Positions 32,462-41,656 of a stretch of 64,000 nt of DNA are shown one piece after another (position 1 is the stretch's first letter; each line of letters begins with the position of its first letter). The notes beneath the pieces are model-generated. The model did no database searches. It had not been told where the DNA came from and saw only the letters and a program-made list of their open reading frames with translations. Made by a program: the position numbers and the translations under genes. Source of the stretch: JBBIOU01 sp037443205 (lineage in GTDB: Bacteria; Bacteroidota; Bacteroidia; Flavobacteriales_D; UBA2798); contig JBBIOU010000006.1 in the NCBI GenBank assembly GCA_037443205.1, positions 44,636-108,635 of the forward strand. The letters run 5' to 3'.

Positions 32462-33226
32462 ATGAATAAAACAGTACTGATAACCGGTGCTACTTCGGGT
32501 TTTGGGCTTGCTACAGCACGTGTTTTTGCCCAACACCAATATCGGTTAATTATTACCGGACGCAGGTCGGATAGATTGGAAAGTATTAAAAATGAATTAA
32601 TTAAAGAATTCAGCGCACAGGTATTAACACTATGTTTCGATATTCGGTCATTACAGCAAACCCGCGTGGCATTAAACCAAATTCCCGCTGATTTTAAACC
32701 GGTAGATATATTAATAAACAATGCCGGTTTAGCATTAAATTTAGCATCTATAGACGAAGGCGATTTTGAAGACTGGGATACCATGATTGATACCAATGTG
32801 AAAGGAATATTATACATCACGCGGCTATTATTGCCCGAGATGAAAAAACGCAAGCAAGGCCATATTGTAAACATAAGTTCTACAGCCGGCAAAGAAACAT
32901 ATCGTTATGGCAATGTGTATTGTGCCACTAAACATGCGGTTGATTCGCTTACCAAAGCTATGCGAATAGATTTATTGCCTTATGGAATTAAGGTCAGTTC
33001 CATATCACCGGGAGCTGCAGAAACAGAATTTTCTTTGGTACGATTTAAAGGCGATACAGAGCGTGCCAAACATGTATATAGAGGTTACCAACCACTGCAT
33101 GCCGAAGATATTGCCAATACAATTTGGTATGTAGTTAATCAGCCAGAACATGTTTGTATAAATGATGTGGTTATTACCGCAAAAGCACAGGCTAATTCAT
33201 TTTACATAGAACGTGAAGGAGAATAA
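32462..33226 (+). CDS. SDR family NADP-dependent dehydrogenase, YdfG-like
   Basis: 254 residues. TGATSGFGLATARVFA is the cofactor motif, INNAGLALN the NNAG motif, HIVNISSTAGKETY carries the catalytic Ser and VYCATKHAVDSL the Tyr and Lys. The region SSISPGAAETEFSLVRF and the ending are those of YdfG-type serine/3-hydroxy acid dehydrogenases, which oxidise L-allo-threonine, serine and 3-hydroxypropionate analogues. The next gene begins five bases after its stop. A -7 box TAGTTTTG (32398-32405) lies about 57 bases upstream, without a -33 TTG. Confidence 0.9.
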   Translation: MNKTVLITGATSGFGLATARVFAQHQYRLIITGRRSDRLESIKNELIKEFSAQVLTLCFDIRSLQQTRVALNQIPADFKPVDILINNAGLALNLASIDEGDFEDWDTMIDTNVKGILYITRLLLPEMKKRKQGHIVNISSTAGKETYRYGNVYCATKHAVDSLTKAMRIDLLPYGIKVSSISPGAAETEFSLVRFKGDTERAKHVYRGYQPLHAEDIANTIWYVVNQPEHVCINDVVITAKAQANSFYIEREGE

Positions 33227-33231
33227 TAATC

Positions 33232-34248
33232 ATGCAGCCATATTTTGATAAATATAAGATAAAACAGTTGCTGAACAACAGCCAAAATATTTTAGTTACA
33301 TCGCATAAAAACCCCGATGGAGATGCCGTAGGCTCTGTGATGGCCACTTATCATTTTTTAAAAAACATGCATAAAAATGTGCAGGTTGTGTTGCCCGATT
33401 CTTTTTCTCCTGTATTTAATTGGATGCCGGCAGCAGATGAGATAATTTTTTATGATAAAAATAAAAAACGGGCTGATGAATTAATTTCAAAAACCGATTT
33501 AATTTTTTGCCAGGATTATAATGCATTAAACAGAACCGGCCATATGCAAACAGCTTTGCAGGATGCTAAAGCAAAAAGAATATTGATAGACCATCACCCA
33601 TATCCCGAAGTACAAGAATTTGACGCATTATTTAGTGATGTAAATTATTCATCAACCTGTCAAATGATTTATACATTAATACAAGAATTGGGATTGGATG
33701 AATATATCAATCACATAGTAGCAACCTGTTTATATACCGGAATAATGACTGACACAGGTTCATTTAAGTTTTCTACTACCACGGCACAAACTCATAGAGT
33801 AGTTGCATCGCTCATTGAAAAAGGGGCAGATAATGCTGCCATACACATAGCAGTTTTTGATAATAATACCGAAGACCGATTACGCTTAACCGGTTTTGCC
33901 TTATCCCAAAAACTTACTGTTGATTATAAACACGGAGTTGCATGGTTTATACTTAGTCAACAAGATTTAAAAAAATTTTATTTTCAAAAAGGCGATACCG
34001 AAGGTCTTGTAAATTACGGCTTGTCTATAAAAGGCATAGAAGTAGCCGTGTTATTTACCGAAACAGACGAACGCATAAAAATTTCATTTCGCTCTAAAGG
34101 CAAAATTGTTGTTAATGAGTTTGCCCAAAAATATTTTAACGGTGGCGGACACATGCACGCAGCGGGCGGGCAAAGTAACAAATCGCTCGATGAAACAGTA
34201 AATGATTTTATACGTTTATTACCTCAACTAAGCAAGCAAAAGCAATGA
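33232..34248 (+). CDS. DHH-family phosphoesterase, NrnA-like
   Basis: 338 residues. The DHH domain shows TSHKNPDGDAVGSVMATYHFL (metal-binding HxxPDGD in the first part), QDYNALNRTG and IDHHPYPE. The DHHA1 domain ends with GGGHMHAAGG. This is the NrnA architecture: an oligoribonuclease that finishes RNA decay and also dephosphorylates pAp. Bacteroidota lack the DEDD-type Orn in general, so NrnA would be the nanoRNase. Its stop overlaps the start of an FKBP lipoprotein gene by four bases. Confidence 0.92.
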   Translation: MQPYFDKYKIKQLLNNSQNILVTSHKNPDGDAVGSVMATYHFLKNMHKNVQVVLPDSFSPVFNWMPAADEIIFYDKNKKRADELISKTDLIFCQDYNALNRTGHMQTALQDAKAKRILIDHHPYPEVQEFDALFSDVNYSSTCQMIYTLIQELGLDEYINHIVATCLYTGIMTDTGSFKFSTTTAQTHRVVASLIEKGADNAAIHIAVFDNNTEDRLRLTGFALSQKLTVDYKHGVAWFILSQQDLKKFYFQKGDTEGLVNYGLSIKGIEVAVLFTETDERIKISFRSKGKIVVNEFAQKYFNGGGHMHAAGGQSNKSLDETVNDFIRLLPQLSKQKQ

Positions 34249-34796
34249 TGAAATTTATTGTTTACAATATTTTTTTGGGTGTTATAATTTTTTTTCAATC
34301 TTGCAGTAATCATCATAATAATAAACAATCTCCTTTACCCGACCCGCATACCATCAAAGAAAATATGATTATACAAAACAAAGAATGGCATATTTTAGAA
34401 GATGAATCGGTAGAGGCATACGTAAGAAGAAAACAGCTAAACGTAATTACTACCGGAACAGGACTGCGTTATAAAATCTATAAAATATCCGATACAACAA
34501 AACCTACTGCCAATACGGGCGATTTGGTTACATTAAATTATTCTATTTATTTATTGGAAAACGATTCTTTATGTTATTCTTCTGAAGGAGTGCCTGAAAC
34601 ATTTATGGTAAACTTTGATAACGTAGAAAGCGGATTGCACGAGGCCATGGGCTATTTACGTGAAGGCGAAAAAGCAAAAATTATATTGCCTTCTTATCTG
34701 GCATTTGGTTTGATTGGCGATTTAGATAAAATTCCACCACAGTCTTCGCTTTTATACGATGTAGAAATTATTAAGATTACCAAACCACAAAAATAA
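34245..34796 (+). CDS. FKBP-type peptidyl-prolyl isomerase lipoprotein, GldI-like
   Basis: 183 residues. The hydrophobic N-terminus ends in the lipobox FQSC, so it should be lipidated. One FKBP domain (about 75-180) shows TGTGLRYKIYKISD, VTLNYSIYLLENDSL, GLHEAMGYLREGEKAKIILPS and PPQSSLLYDVEIIKI. It resembles GldI, a lipoprotein isomerase needed for gliding in some Flavobacteriia; that function cannot be assumed. It overlaps the phosphoesterase gene and is followed by a second isomerase gene after nine bases. Confidence 0.88.
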   Translation: MMKFIVYNIFLGVIIFFQSCSNHHNNKQSPLPDPHTIKENMIIQNKEWHILEDESVEAYVRRKQLNVITTGTGLRYKIYKISDTTKPTANTGDLVTLNYSIYLLENDSLCYSSEGVPETFMVNFDNVESGLHEAMGYLREGEKAKIILPSYLAFGLIGDLDKIPPQSSLLYDVEIIKITKPQK

Positions 34797-34805
34797 CATG
34801 CTCAG

Positions 34806-35687
34806 ATGAAATACTACATTGTAATTTTTCTTGCAATTTATATATATTCATGCGCCAATAACAATAAAAATAATATCAATAACTATACAGCAACTATAGA
34901 TACTGTAGAACAATTTAATGATACGACTAACAAGCCATTATCAGAGATTCATTCCATAGACACAACAGCTCAACTGCCGGATATAATTAAAATACAAAAT
35001 GAAATAATAACTCCGGGCGGTGTAAAAATAACTTTTATCGAAAAAAACAATTCAAACGAAAAAGTTAATAAGGGCGATGTAGTAAAAATAAAATACAATG
35101 CCTATTTACCTAATGGTAAACTTTTCGATTCAAGCGATATGATTGGTATGCCATTAGGTTTTTTTGTTGGAATAGGCATGTCAGTAAAAGGTTGGGATGA
35201 AGCTTTGATTATGACCAACGTGGGCGATAAATTCAGATTACATGTACCGGCTAAACTTGCTTATGGTAAAAAAGGATATGGTAAACTTATACCGCCTGAT
35301 GCTGATTTGGATTTTGATATGCAAATAACCGAAAAGATGAAACCTCTAATTTTGCAGGATGATTTAAAACTTTATGTTACTTTACCACAAAACCGAGAAA
35401 ATATTTATCCGGTTGAGGGTAGTGAAGTCAGTATTCACTATTATGCATGGACTACAGAGGGTAAACTTTTTGACGCTACCCATTTTAATGGTAAACCATA
35501 TAAATTTAAACTGGGTTTAGGTAAATCTATCGAAGGTTGGAATATTGCCTTAAAAAAAATACGCAAAGGCGAAAAAGCAATTTTGGTAGTGCCACCAAAA
35601 TTAGGATATGGCGAATCAGGTATACCGGAATTGGTTCCACCCAACGCAACCCTGGTATATATGTTAGAATTAATAGATATAAAATAA
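34806..35687 (+). CDS. Double-domain FKBP-type peptidyl-prolyl isomerase lipoprotein
   Basis: 293 residues. The N-terminal hydrophobic stretch ends in YIYSC, a plausible lipobox (Cys16), followed by an Asn-rich linker. Two FKBP domains follow: the first about 70-177 (GDVVKIKYNAYLPNGKLFDSS, GWDEALIMTNVGDKFRLHVPA, LAYGKKGYG), the second about 185-292 (GSEVSIHYYAWTTEGKLFDAT, GWNIALKKIRKGEKAILVVP, LGYGESGIPELVPP). Tandem FKBP lipoproteins are envelope folding catalysts. It ends the plus-strand group and converges on bshC with 11 bases between. Confidence 0.9.
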   Translation: MKYYIVIFLAIYIYSCANNNKNNINNYTATIDTVEQFNDTTNKPLSEIHSIDTTAQLPDIIKIQNEIITPGGVKITFIEKNNSNEKVNKGDVVKIKYNAYLPNGKLFDSSDMIGMPLGFFVGIGMSVKGWDEALIMTNVGDKFRLHVPAKLAYGKKGYGKLIPPDADLDFDMQITEKMKPLILQDDLKLYVTLPQNRENIYPVEGSEVSIHYYAWTTEGKLFDATHFNGKPYKFKLGLGKSIEGWNIALKKIRKGEKAILVVPPKLGYGESGIPELVPPNATLVYMLELIDIK

Positions 35688-35698
35688 TGCGTTCGGGT

Positions 35699-37285
35699 TT
35701 ACAGATAAGTAATATTTAATACCGCCTGCAAGGGTTGAATTTGTTCATATATTTTTTCAAATAAATTATCTCCCGAGTTTATAAAGTATGTCAGAAAATT
35801 TTCTTTACGTTCGGCAAGGGCATTGTCGGGTAATAATTTTTCTCTGATGGATTTAATTTGATTCAATACATTTTCATGCTTTTGTTTTTGCGCTCTTTTT
35901 ACTTTTTGAGTAAGGTTATCCAGAAATTTTTCGGTTTTATTTTTTTCGGCTTCGATGTAGTTATTAAGTGATGCATCAATGGCAACACTTTTGTTTTTTA
36001 TAGCATTATAAAATGCATTTACAATTTTTACTTCATCGCTTAGGTCAAACGCTTCGGTGTTGTTTTTATCAAGATACTCCGATATTAATTCCTCAGGATT
36101 TTTAAGAAAATCAATTGCATTAAAACCTGTTTTTTCAATTTTTTTCTGTGTCAGCGCGTCAATCAGCATAAAAGAATTTCTTACCAGTAAAACCGGTAAA
36201 TCTAAATTACAGGTTTTAAACATTGATTTTAATTGGAGCCAGTAACTTATTTCACCCGCTCCACCAATATATACAATATTAGGTAAAATAATCTCCTGGA
36301 AAAGCGGTCGCATCAAAACATTGGGGCTGAAAAATTCCGGATTTTGTTCTATCTGTGCTAAAAGTTCATCTTTAGTCCATGTGTATTTTTTGTCATGCGT
36401 ATAAAAAAGATGATTCTCACTAATTATGCGTTCGCGATAATTTTCTTGCAAATAAAAAAAATTAAATGCCCTGGGATTTACTTGTATTTTATATTTGTTT
36501 TGTTGAAGAAACAAGTTTGTATGTTCTACCTCTTTTTTTATAAATGAACTTTTTATTTCTTGTTTCAATACAGGTATTAATAAATTTTTAAATTTTTTTT
36601 CATCAGCGTTAATAACAACAATACCCCTATCGGCAAATAATTCATATATCAATAAGCGTGTAGCTTCAGATAATGAATAATTATCATAACATTTTTCAAA
36701 GATGTTTATTATTTTTTCGGTATTAATATTTTCTCCACATATTATTTTTAATTCGAGCGTCAGGCTATTCAGGGTATTTGTTTTTAATCTGCCGGAGGCT
36801 CCACCTCCTTCGTATAACCAATTTAGTTTTTTGCCAAATATATACAGATGGTCTATTTCGGCTAAATCATGGTCTTCGCTTGCCATCCAGAAGATAGGTA
36901 TAAATTTTTTATCAGGAAATTTATTGTTTAGTTCATCGGCTAATTTTATAGTGTGTAAAATTTTATATATAAAAAACAGGGGACCGGTATATATTACCAA
37001 TTGATGTCCTGTAGTAACAGTATACGTATGTTTTTCTTTTAATAATTCAATTTGTTTAAGTGTTTTCTCGGAGGTAATATTTTTATGTTGCTCAAGCAAA
37101 CAGTTGTATAAGATACTTCTGTTTTCATCGCTGAATTTTTTATTTTCTATAGCGTTGGATATCCCTTCGTAGTTGGGAGAGTAATCATATAAAATGTTTA
37201 TTTCATCCCGGTTATTTAAATAGTCATTTATCAATTCGGGTAATAAATTTGTTTGCGTAAGTGGAATAGACAGATTGGTTGGCAT
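35699..37285 (-). CDS. bshC: Bacillithiol biosynthesis cysteine-adding enzyme BshC
   Basis: 528 residues, the family length. Characteristic stretches are VTTGHQLVIYTGPLFFIYKILHTIKLAD, FIPIFWMASEDHDLAEIDHLYIFGK (family HDxAEI motif) and NIVYIGGAGEISYWLQLKSMF with LVRNSFMLID, followed by a coiled-coil C-terminal part. BshC adds cysteine to glucosaminyl malate in the last step of bacillithiol synthesis, so the organism probably uses bacillithiol as its low-molecular-weight thiol. BshA and BshB are not in the window. It is the last gene of a minus-strand group and lies five bases after the carboxypeptidase gene. Confidence 0.93.
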   Translation of the reverse strand: MPTNLSIPLTQTNLLPELINDYLNNRDEINILYDYSPNYEGISNAIENKKFSDENRSILYNCLLEQHKNITSEKTLKQIELLKEKHTYTVTTGHQLVIYTGPLFFIYKILHTIKLADELNNKFPDKKFIPIFWMASEDHDLAEIDHLYIFGKKLNWLYEGGGASGRLKTNTLNSLTLELKIICGENINTEKIINIFEKCYDNYSLSEATRLLIYELFADRGIVVINADEKKFKNLLIPVLKQEIKSSFIKKEVEHTNLFLQQNKYKIQVNPRAFNFFYLQENYRERIISENHLFYTHDKKYTWTKDELLAQIEQNPEFFSPNVLMRPLFQEIILPNIVYIGGAGEISYWLQLKSMFKTCNLDLPVLLVRNSFMLIDALTQKKIEKTGFNAIDFLKNPEELISEYLDKNNTEAFDLSDEVKIVNAFYNAIKNKSVAIDASLNNYIEAEKNKTEKFLDNLTQKVKRAQKQKHENVLNQIKSIREKLLPDNALAERKENFLTYFINSGDNLFEKIYEQIQPLQAVLNITYL

Positions 37286-37290
37286 AATTT

Positions 37291-38784
37291 TTATAGATTA
37301 TATATATCCGAGTATTTGTTTTTAACGTAATTCATAAAATAGCTGAAGTTTAAATATTGACCGGATATATATTTACAAATTTCATGTGCTGTTAATGTTT
37401 TACCATGTTGGTGAATGTGTGTTCTTAGCCATTGCAAAAGCGGTAACATATTGCCGTTTTCAATTTGTGTATGTAAATCGCTTATTTGCTTTTCGGCTGC
37501 ATCAAAAAACTGTGCTGCATAAAAACTTCCTATAGAATATGTGGGGAAATAGCCAAAACTACCATGGCTCCAGTGTATGTCTTGTAATATACCCTGTTTA
37601 TCATCGGGAACTTTTATGTCTAAGTATTTTAAATATAAATTATTCCAGTATTCAGGAAGTTCGTCTATGTTTAATTCGCTTTCAATTATTTTTTTCTCGA
37701 TTTCATAGCGTATTAATATATGCAGATGATAGGTTAATTCATCGGCATTAGTTCTGATAAGCGAAGCCTGAATTTTATTCATGGCTTTGTAAAACATATC
37801 TACATTTACGTCTTTTAATTGTTTTGGGAAATATTTTTGTAATAAAGCAAAATTCCCTTTCCAATAATTAATACTTCTACCAACGTTATTCTCCCAAATT
37901 CGGGATTGTGACTCATGTACACCCAAAGAGATAGCTTCGCCTGATGGTAAACCATATTCTTCCTGAGGTATGCCTTGTTCATACAAAGCGTGTCCGCCTT
38001 CGTGTATGGTACTCCAAATCATTTCATGCAGGTTATGCTCATCAATGCGGGTTGTTACACGCACGTCATTGGGGCAAAAATGTATGGTAAATGGATGTGA
38101 GGATTTATCTTGTCTTCCGGCACCAAAATCATAATGCATTTGTTTGAGCAATTCAATTCCAAAATCCCATTGTTTTTGTGCATCATAATGCAGGTACATG
38201 AAATCATCTTTCGGTGCAGGCTTAGTTAAGATAGATTTAATAAATGGAACGAGTTGTGTTTTTACATCATTAAATAAAACGTCTAATTCATGAGTAGTAC
38301 AACCCGGTTCGTATTGGTCTAATAAGGCATCATAAGGGTGTTTTTCATAACCCAGTAATTGGGTTTCTTTTTGTTTTAAGGCAATTAATTTTTTTAGTTT
38401 AGGGGCATAAAGATTATAATCGTTTTTTTCTTTTGCCTCGCTCCAAGCTACAAATGCTTCGGATAGGGTAAGAGTAAGTTCTTGTACAAAAGAGTTGGGA
38501 TATTTTTTTCTGATGTTATAATCACGTAATGAATGAGCAATATTTTTTTTCTGTTTTTCATTTAGTTTATCACTTGCGTGCAGTTCGTTTAAAATATCGC
38601 CCAATTCTTTATCTGTGGCCAGTTCATGTGCAATACCTGCTAATGTAGCAAGCTGTCTTGCTCTGATACTTGCACCTTTAGGCGGCATATATGTTTCCTG
38701 GTCCCATTGCAAAACAGCTGAAGCATACAAAACATCGGCAATTTTTTGCATGCGTTGAATGTATTTATTATATAAATCTCCCAT
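37291..38784 (-). CDS. Metallocarboxypeptidase, family M32
   Basis: 497 residues from the ATG at 38784 (MGDLYNKYIQRMQK); an in-frame extension of 49 codons overlaps the upstream gene and is rejected. The zinc motif HEGGH (HExxH) occurs in WSTIHEGGHALYEQGIP, followed by GEAISLGVHESQSRIWENNVGRS with the third ligand Glu, and IRTNADELTYHLHILIRYEIEK. VLQWDQETYMPPKGA near the N-terminus is also typical. Cytoplasmic enzyme removing C-terminal residues from peptides. It sits between DUF423 (two bases upstream) and bshC. Confidence 0.94.
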   Translation of the reverse strand: MGDLYNKYIQRMQKIADVLYASAVLQWDQETYMPPKGASIRARQLATLAGIAHELATDKELGDILNELHASDKLNEKQKKNIAHSLRDYNIRKKYPNSFVQELTLTLSEAFVAWSEAKEKNDYNLYAPKLKKLIALKQKETQLLGYEKHPYDALLDQYEPGCTTHELDVLFNDVKTQLVPFIKSILTKPAPKDDFMYLHYDAQKQWDFGIELLKQMHYDFGAGRQDKSSHPFTIHFCPNDVRVTTRIDEHNLHEMIWSTIHEGGHALYEQGIPQEEYGLPSGEAISLGVHESQSRIWENNVGRSINYWKGNFALLQKYFPKQLKDVNVDMFYKAMNKIQASLIRTNADELTYHLHILIRYEIEKKIIESELNIDELPEYWNNLYLKYLDIKVPDDKQGILQDIHWSHGSFGYFPTYSIGSFYAAQFFDAAEKQISDLHTQIENGNMLPLLQWLRTHIHQHGKTLTAHEICKYISGQYLNFSYFMNYVKNKYSDIYNL

Positions 38785-38786
38785 GT

Positions 38787-39173
38787 TTATTTTTTTAAAA
38801 AACTGATTATTAATATAAGCCATGTTGCCATAAAACACAATCCACCAAGCGGAGTAACAAACCAAATTTTCTTTGCTAATTCGGGTATACCCATTAGATG
38901 TTTTACTGACAACAAATAAAGCGATCCGCAAAAAAGTAATATTCCGGCCGATAATAAAATTGTACTCAGTATAAAAATATTTCGTTTTATTTTATCTTTA
39001 TTCAGCGATAAAATTAAAAGAGCCAGGCCATGTATAAATTGATATTTTATGGCAGTTTGTAAATTGTCAAAATCGTTTAATTCAATTTTAGGTTTTAGCG
39101 TATGAGCACCCCACGCACCTAAGCCAACGGCCATGAGGATATATAAGGATGCCAAGGCAGCGGTTTTATTCAT
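38787..39173 (-). CDS. DUF423 family small membrane protein
   Basis: 128 residues from the ATG at 39173; eleven upstream in-frame codons overlap the neighbouring gene. Four hydrophobic helices. The opening ALASLYILMAVGLGAWGAHTLK, the TAIKYQFIHGLALLILS region and VTPLGGLCFMATWLILI are the fingerprints of DUF423 (YwdK-like) proteins. Integral inner-membrane protein of unknown function. One base separates it from the upstream DUF4159 gene. Confidence 0.9.
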   Translation of the reverse strand: MNKTAALASLYILMAVGLGAWGAHTLKPKIELNDFDNLQTAIKYQFIHGLALLILSLNKDKIKRNIFILSTILLSAGILLFCGSLYLLSVKHLMGIPELAKKIWFVTPLGGLCFMATWLILIISFLKK

Positions 39174-39174
39174 T

Positions 39175-39852
39175 TTAATTAGTTTGCGTAGTTCCCATAA
39201 AGGCATATTGTATCAGATTAGCACCCATTTTTAATGCTTTTAATCTGGTTTCTTCCGAATCTCCATGTACCTGCGGGTCTTCCCAACCATCGCCAAGGTC
39301 GCATTCGTAATCATAAAAAATAATAACTCTGCCTTCGTGTATTATTGCAAACCCTTGAGCAGGTTTATTGTCGTGTTCATGAATTTTGGGTAAGCCCTTC
39401 GGAAAAGAATATTTTTGATGATAAATAGGATGTGAGGGAGGTAATTCAATTAATTTTTTATCCGGAAATACCTTTTCTAATTCTTTTCTAATAAATTTAT
39501 CCATACCGTAATTATCGGATATATGCAAGAAACCACCGGCCAGCAAATATTTTCTAAGGTTTTCACAATCTTTAACCGAAAATACCACATTGCCATGACC
39601 GGTCATGTGTACAAAAGGATAATTAAACAATTCGGGGCTGCCCACCTCTACGGTAGCAATTTCTTTGCTGATGTTTGTGCCCAAGTTTTTGTTGCAAAAC
39701 TCCACCAGATTAGGCAATGAGGTAGGATTGGCGTACCAGTCGCCACCGCCATTATATTTTAATACAGCAATTTGATAGCTTGAATAGGGTGGTGTATAAA
39801 ATGAGCTCAATAAAAGCAGGGCTAAAGCACCCGATAGAATTTTCTGTATCAT
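39175..39852 (-). CDS. DUF4159 domain secreted protein
   Basis: 225 residues with a signal peptide (1 to about 20). The mature part is a compact domain: IAVLKYNGGGDWYANPTSLPN, FVHMTGHGNVVFS, LLAGGFLHISDNYGMDKFIRKEL, VIIFYDYECDLGDGWEDPQVHGDSEETR. These are the conserved pieces of DUF4159, a glutamine-amidotransferase-like fold related to ThuA and BatA-associated proteins. Expected in the periplasm; function unknown. It is the first gene of a four-gene minus-strand unit DUF4159 - DUF423 - M32 peptidase - bshC. Confidence 0.88.
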   Translation of the reverse strand: MIQKILSGALALLLLSSFYTPPYSSYQIAVLKYNGGGDWYANPTSLPNLVEFCNKNLGTNISKEIATVEVGSPELFNYPFVHMTGHGNVVFSVKDCENLRKYLLAGGFLHISDNYGMDKFIRKELEKVFPDKKLIELPPSHPIYHQKYSFPKGLPKIHEHDNKPAQGFAIIHEGRVIIFYDYECDLGDGWEDPQVHGDSEETRLKALKMGANLIQYAFMGTTQTN

Positions 39853-39937
39853 GCGGTAAATTTCGCAAAAAATTATAATATCACTTAGATAATTTAATTT
39901 ATTTAAGAATACTTTTGCCTAAATATTTCATGTATAT

Positions 39938-40522
39938 ATGAAAATGTCAATTGATTTAAAGTGGAATACTCCTGCAGCATGGACCAACGCAGTGATGGCC
40001 GATTTTAATAGTTTCTTGCAAGACCATGCCGATTGCGAAAGAAAAGCATCGGCTATGGCTATGAGTTTTGTAGCTAAATGTCCTGATAAGGTAGAGATTA
40101 TACCTGAGTTAATAGAAACTGCCCTGGAAGAAATGGAACATTTTAAAATGGTATACGAGGTGATGCGCAAACGCAAGGTGCAACTGAAAAAAGAAATGGA
40201 GCCAGACGTATATATGAATGAATTAATAAATTTATGCCGAAGCAGGGGAGAGGAGCGATTAATGGATAGGATGCTTCTGGCATCTATTGTAGAGTGTAGA
40301 GGGGCAGAACGTTTTAAATTAATTGCCGATGCACTGCAAGAACCTGAACTGAAAGCATTTTACAAAATGCTCTGGACCAGCGAAGCCAAACATGGAAACA
40401 TATTTGTAAAAATGGCATTAATCTATTGGGATAAAGAAATTGTTTACAAGCGACTTGATGAACTCATGCAAGCTGAAGCAGAAATATGTAAAAAATTACC
40501 CTACAGAGCCGCCCTGCACTAA
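39938..40522 (+). CDS. miaE: tRNA-(ms2io6A37) hydroxylase, MiaE
   Basis: 194 residues. Diiron carboxylate protein that hydroxylates the isopentenyl group of 2-methylthio-N6-isopentenyladenosine at position 37 of tRNA, using O2. Iron ligands appear in ETALEEMEHFKMVYEVM, LASIVECRGAERFKLIADAL and SEAKHGNIFVKMAL, a four-helix bundle with paired ExxH motifs; the N-terminal DHADCERKASAMAMSFV carries the first Glu. A -7 element TACTTTTG (39910-39917) lies 20 bases upstream, without a clear -33 box. It is divergent from the DUF4159 gene and apparently monocistronic. Confidence 0.93.
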   Translation: MKMSIDLKWNTPAAWTNAVMADFNSFLQDHADCERKASAMAMSFVAKCPDKVEIIPELIETALEEMEHFKMVYEVMRKRKVQLKKEMEPDVYMNELINLCRSRGEERLMDRMLLASIVECRGAERFKLIADALQEPELKAFYKMLWTSEAKHGNIFVKMALIYWDKEIVYKRLDELMQAEAEICKKLPYRAALH

Positions 40523-40680
40523 ATTTTTTTAAAATACCTTTTCTGTATAAACATCATTGGCTTGAAACATAAATCCCGAAATATGAATTTATTATTGCTG
40601 TATGAGTGCCTGATGTTTGATGTTAGCTATCCCTACAAATTGCTAATGTTTAATCCGATTGCCGTCCACATACATACGCC

Positions 40681-40709
40681 CACGCCATAAGTGGCAAATG
40701 ACAATTTTG
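40681..40709 (+). repeat. Short dispersed repeat, copy 2
   Basis: A 29-base block starting CACGCCATAAGTGGC and ending GACAATTTTG, matching 2331-2359 except for about five bases. The hairpin is weaker here than in copy 1. It lies in the 273-base spacer between miaE and the enoyl-CoA hydratase gene, where I see no other feature. Confidence 0.5.
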
Positions 40710-40795
40710 TGTGAAAGTAATAATTGAAAAAAAAAATTATTGCTAAAACACATATTTATTAACTTGCGCCCTGTAATTATATTATCAAATACAAC

Positions 40796-41566
40796 ATGGA
40801 AACTGTTACTGACAAAGGTACCGTAGAATTGAAAATAGATGATGGCATTGCAAGAATTGAATTTTTTCATCCCTTAAGTAATTCCATGCCGGGAAAATTA
40901 CTTGGTAAACTTGCAGAAACAATTGCGGAAGCCGATAAAAAAGACGAAGTAAAAGTTATTATTTTGCAATCAGCAGGTGATAAGGCATTTTGTGCCGGTG
41001 CCTCATTTGACGAGTTAATTTCGATTAAAGATATAGAAACAGGAAAAAAATTTTTCAGTGGTTTTGCCAATGTTATTAACGCCATGCGAAAATCAAGCAA
41101 ATTTATTCTGGCACGTGTACAAGGCAAAGCAGTTGGGGGAGGGGTAGGGCTTGCCTCTGCTGCCGATTATACATTTGCTCACGAAAGCGCCTCAGTTAAA
41201 CTTAGCGAATTAGCTGTTGGAATAGGTCCTTTTGTTGTAGGCCCGGCAGTTGAAAGAAAAATAGGTAAATCGGCATTTGTACAGCTATCAATAAATGCAA
41301 CAGAATGGCATAGTGCAAAATGGGCAGCCGAAAAAGGTTTATACCAGGAAGTTTATGCAACCCATAACGAATTAGACACTGCCATCAACAAATTGGCGAA
41401 AACTCTTGCCAACAGCAGCCCCGAAGCTATGGCCGAACTTAAAAAAGTATTCTGGCAAGGCACCGAAAACTGGGACACTTTATTATTAGAACGAGCTGCG
41501 ATAAGCGGTAAGCTGGTACTTTCTGATTTTACCATTCATGCCATCAATCAATTTAAAGCCAAATAA
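40796..41566 (+). CDS. Enoyl-CoA hydratase/isomerase family protein
   Basis: 256 residues of crotonase fold. The oxyanion-hole motifs are present: FCAGASFDELISI and GKAVGGGVGLASAADYTFAHESASVKLSELAVGIGPF (in pieces). One of the two usual catalytic glutamates, at the LGxxPG segment, appears within SELAVGIGPF, where the family has E..LG..P. Substrate cannot be told from sequence. Possible roles include fatty acid or branched-chain amino acid degradation, in line with the methylmalonyl-CoA mutase and acyl-CoA carboxylase elsewhere in the window. It stands alone on the plus strand. Confidence 0.9.
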   Translation: METVTDKGTVELKIDDGIARIEFFHPLSNSMPGKLLGKLAETIAEADKKDEVKVIILQSAGDKAFCAGASFDELISIKDIETGKKFFSGFANVINAMRKSSKFILARVQGKAVGGGVGLASAADYTFAHESASVKLSELAVGIGPFVVGPAVERKIGKSAFVQLSINATEWHSAKWAAEKGLYQEVYATHNELDTAINKLAKTLANSSPEAMAELKKVFWQGTENWDTLLLERAAISGKLVLSDFTIHAINQFKAK

Positions 41567-41656
41567 CTATATTATTTAACCTGTTCTTATTTCGTGTATT
41601 AATTATCAGTTTTCGCGATAAAATCTTTATTTTTACAACATAATTTATTAATACCA

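Noticed and set aside
38785..38931. 49-codon N-terminal extension of the M32 carboxypeptidase
   Set aside because: It overlaps the DUF423 gene and lies before the conserved family start; it is a chance open frame.
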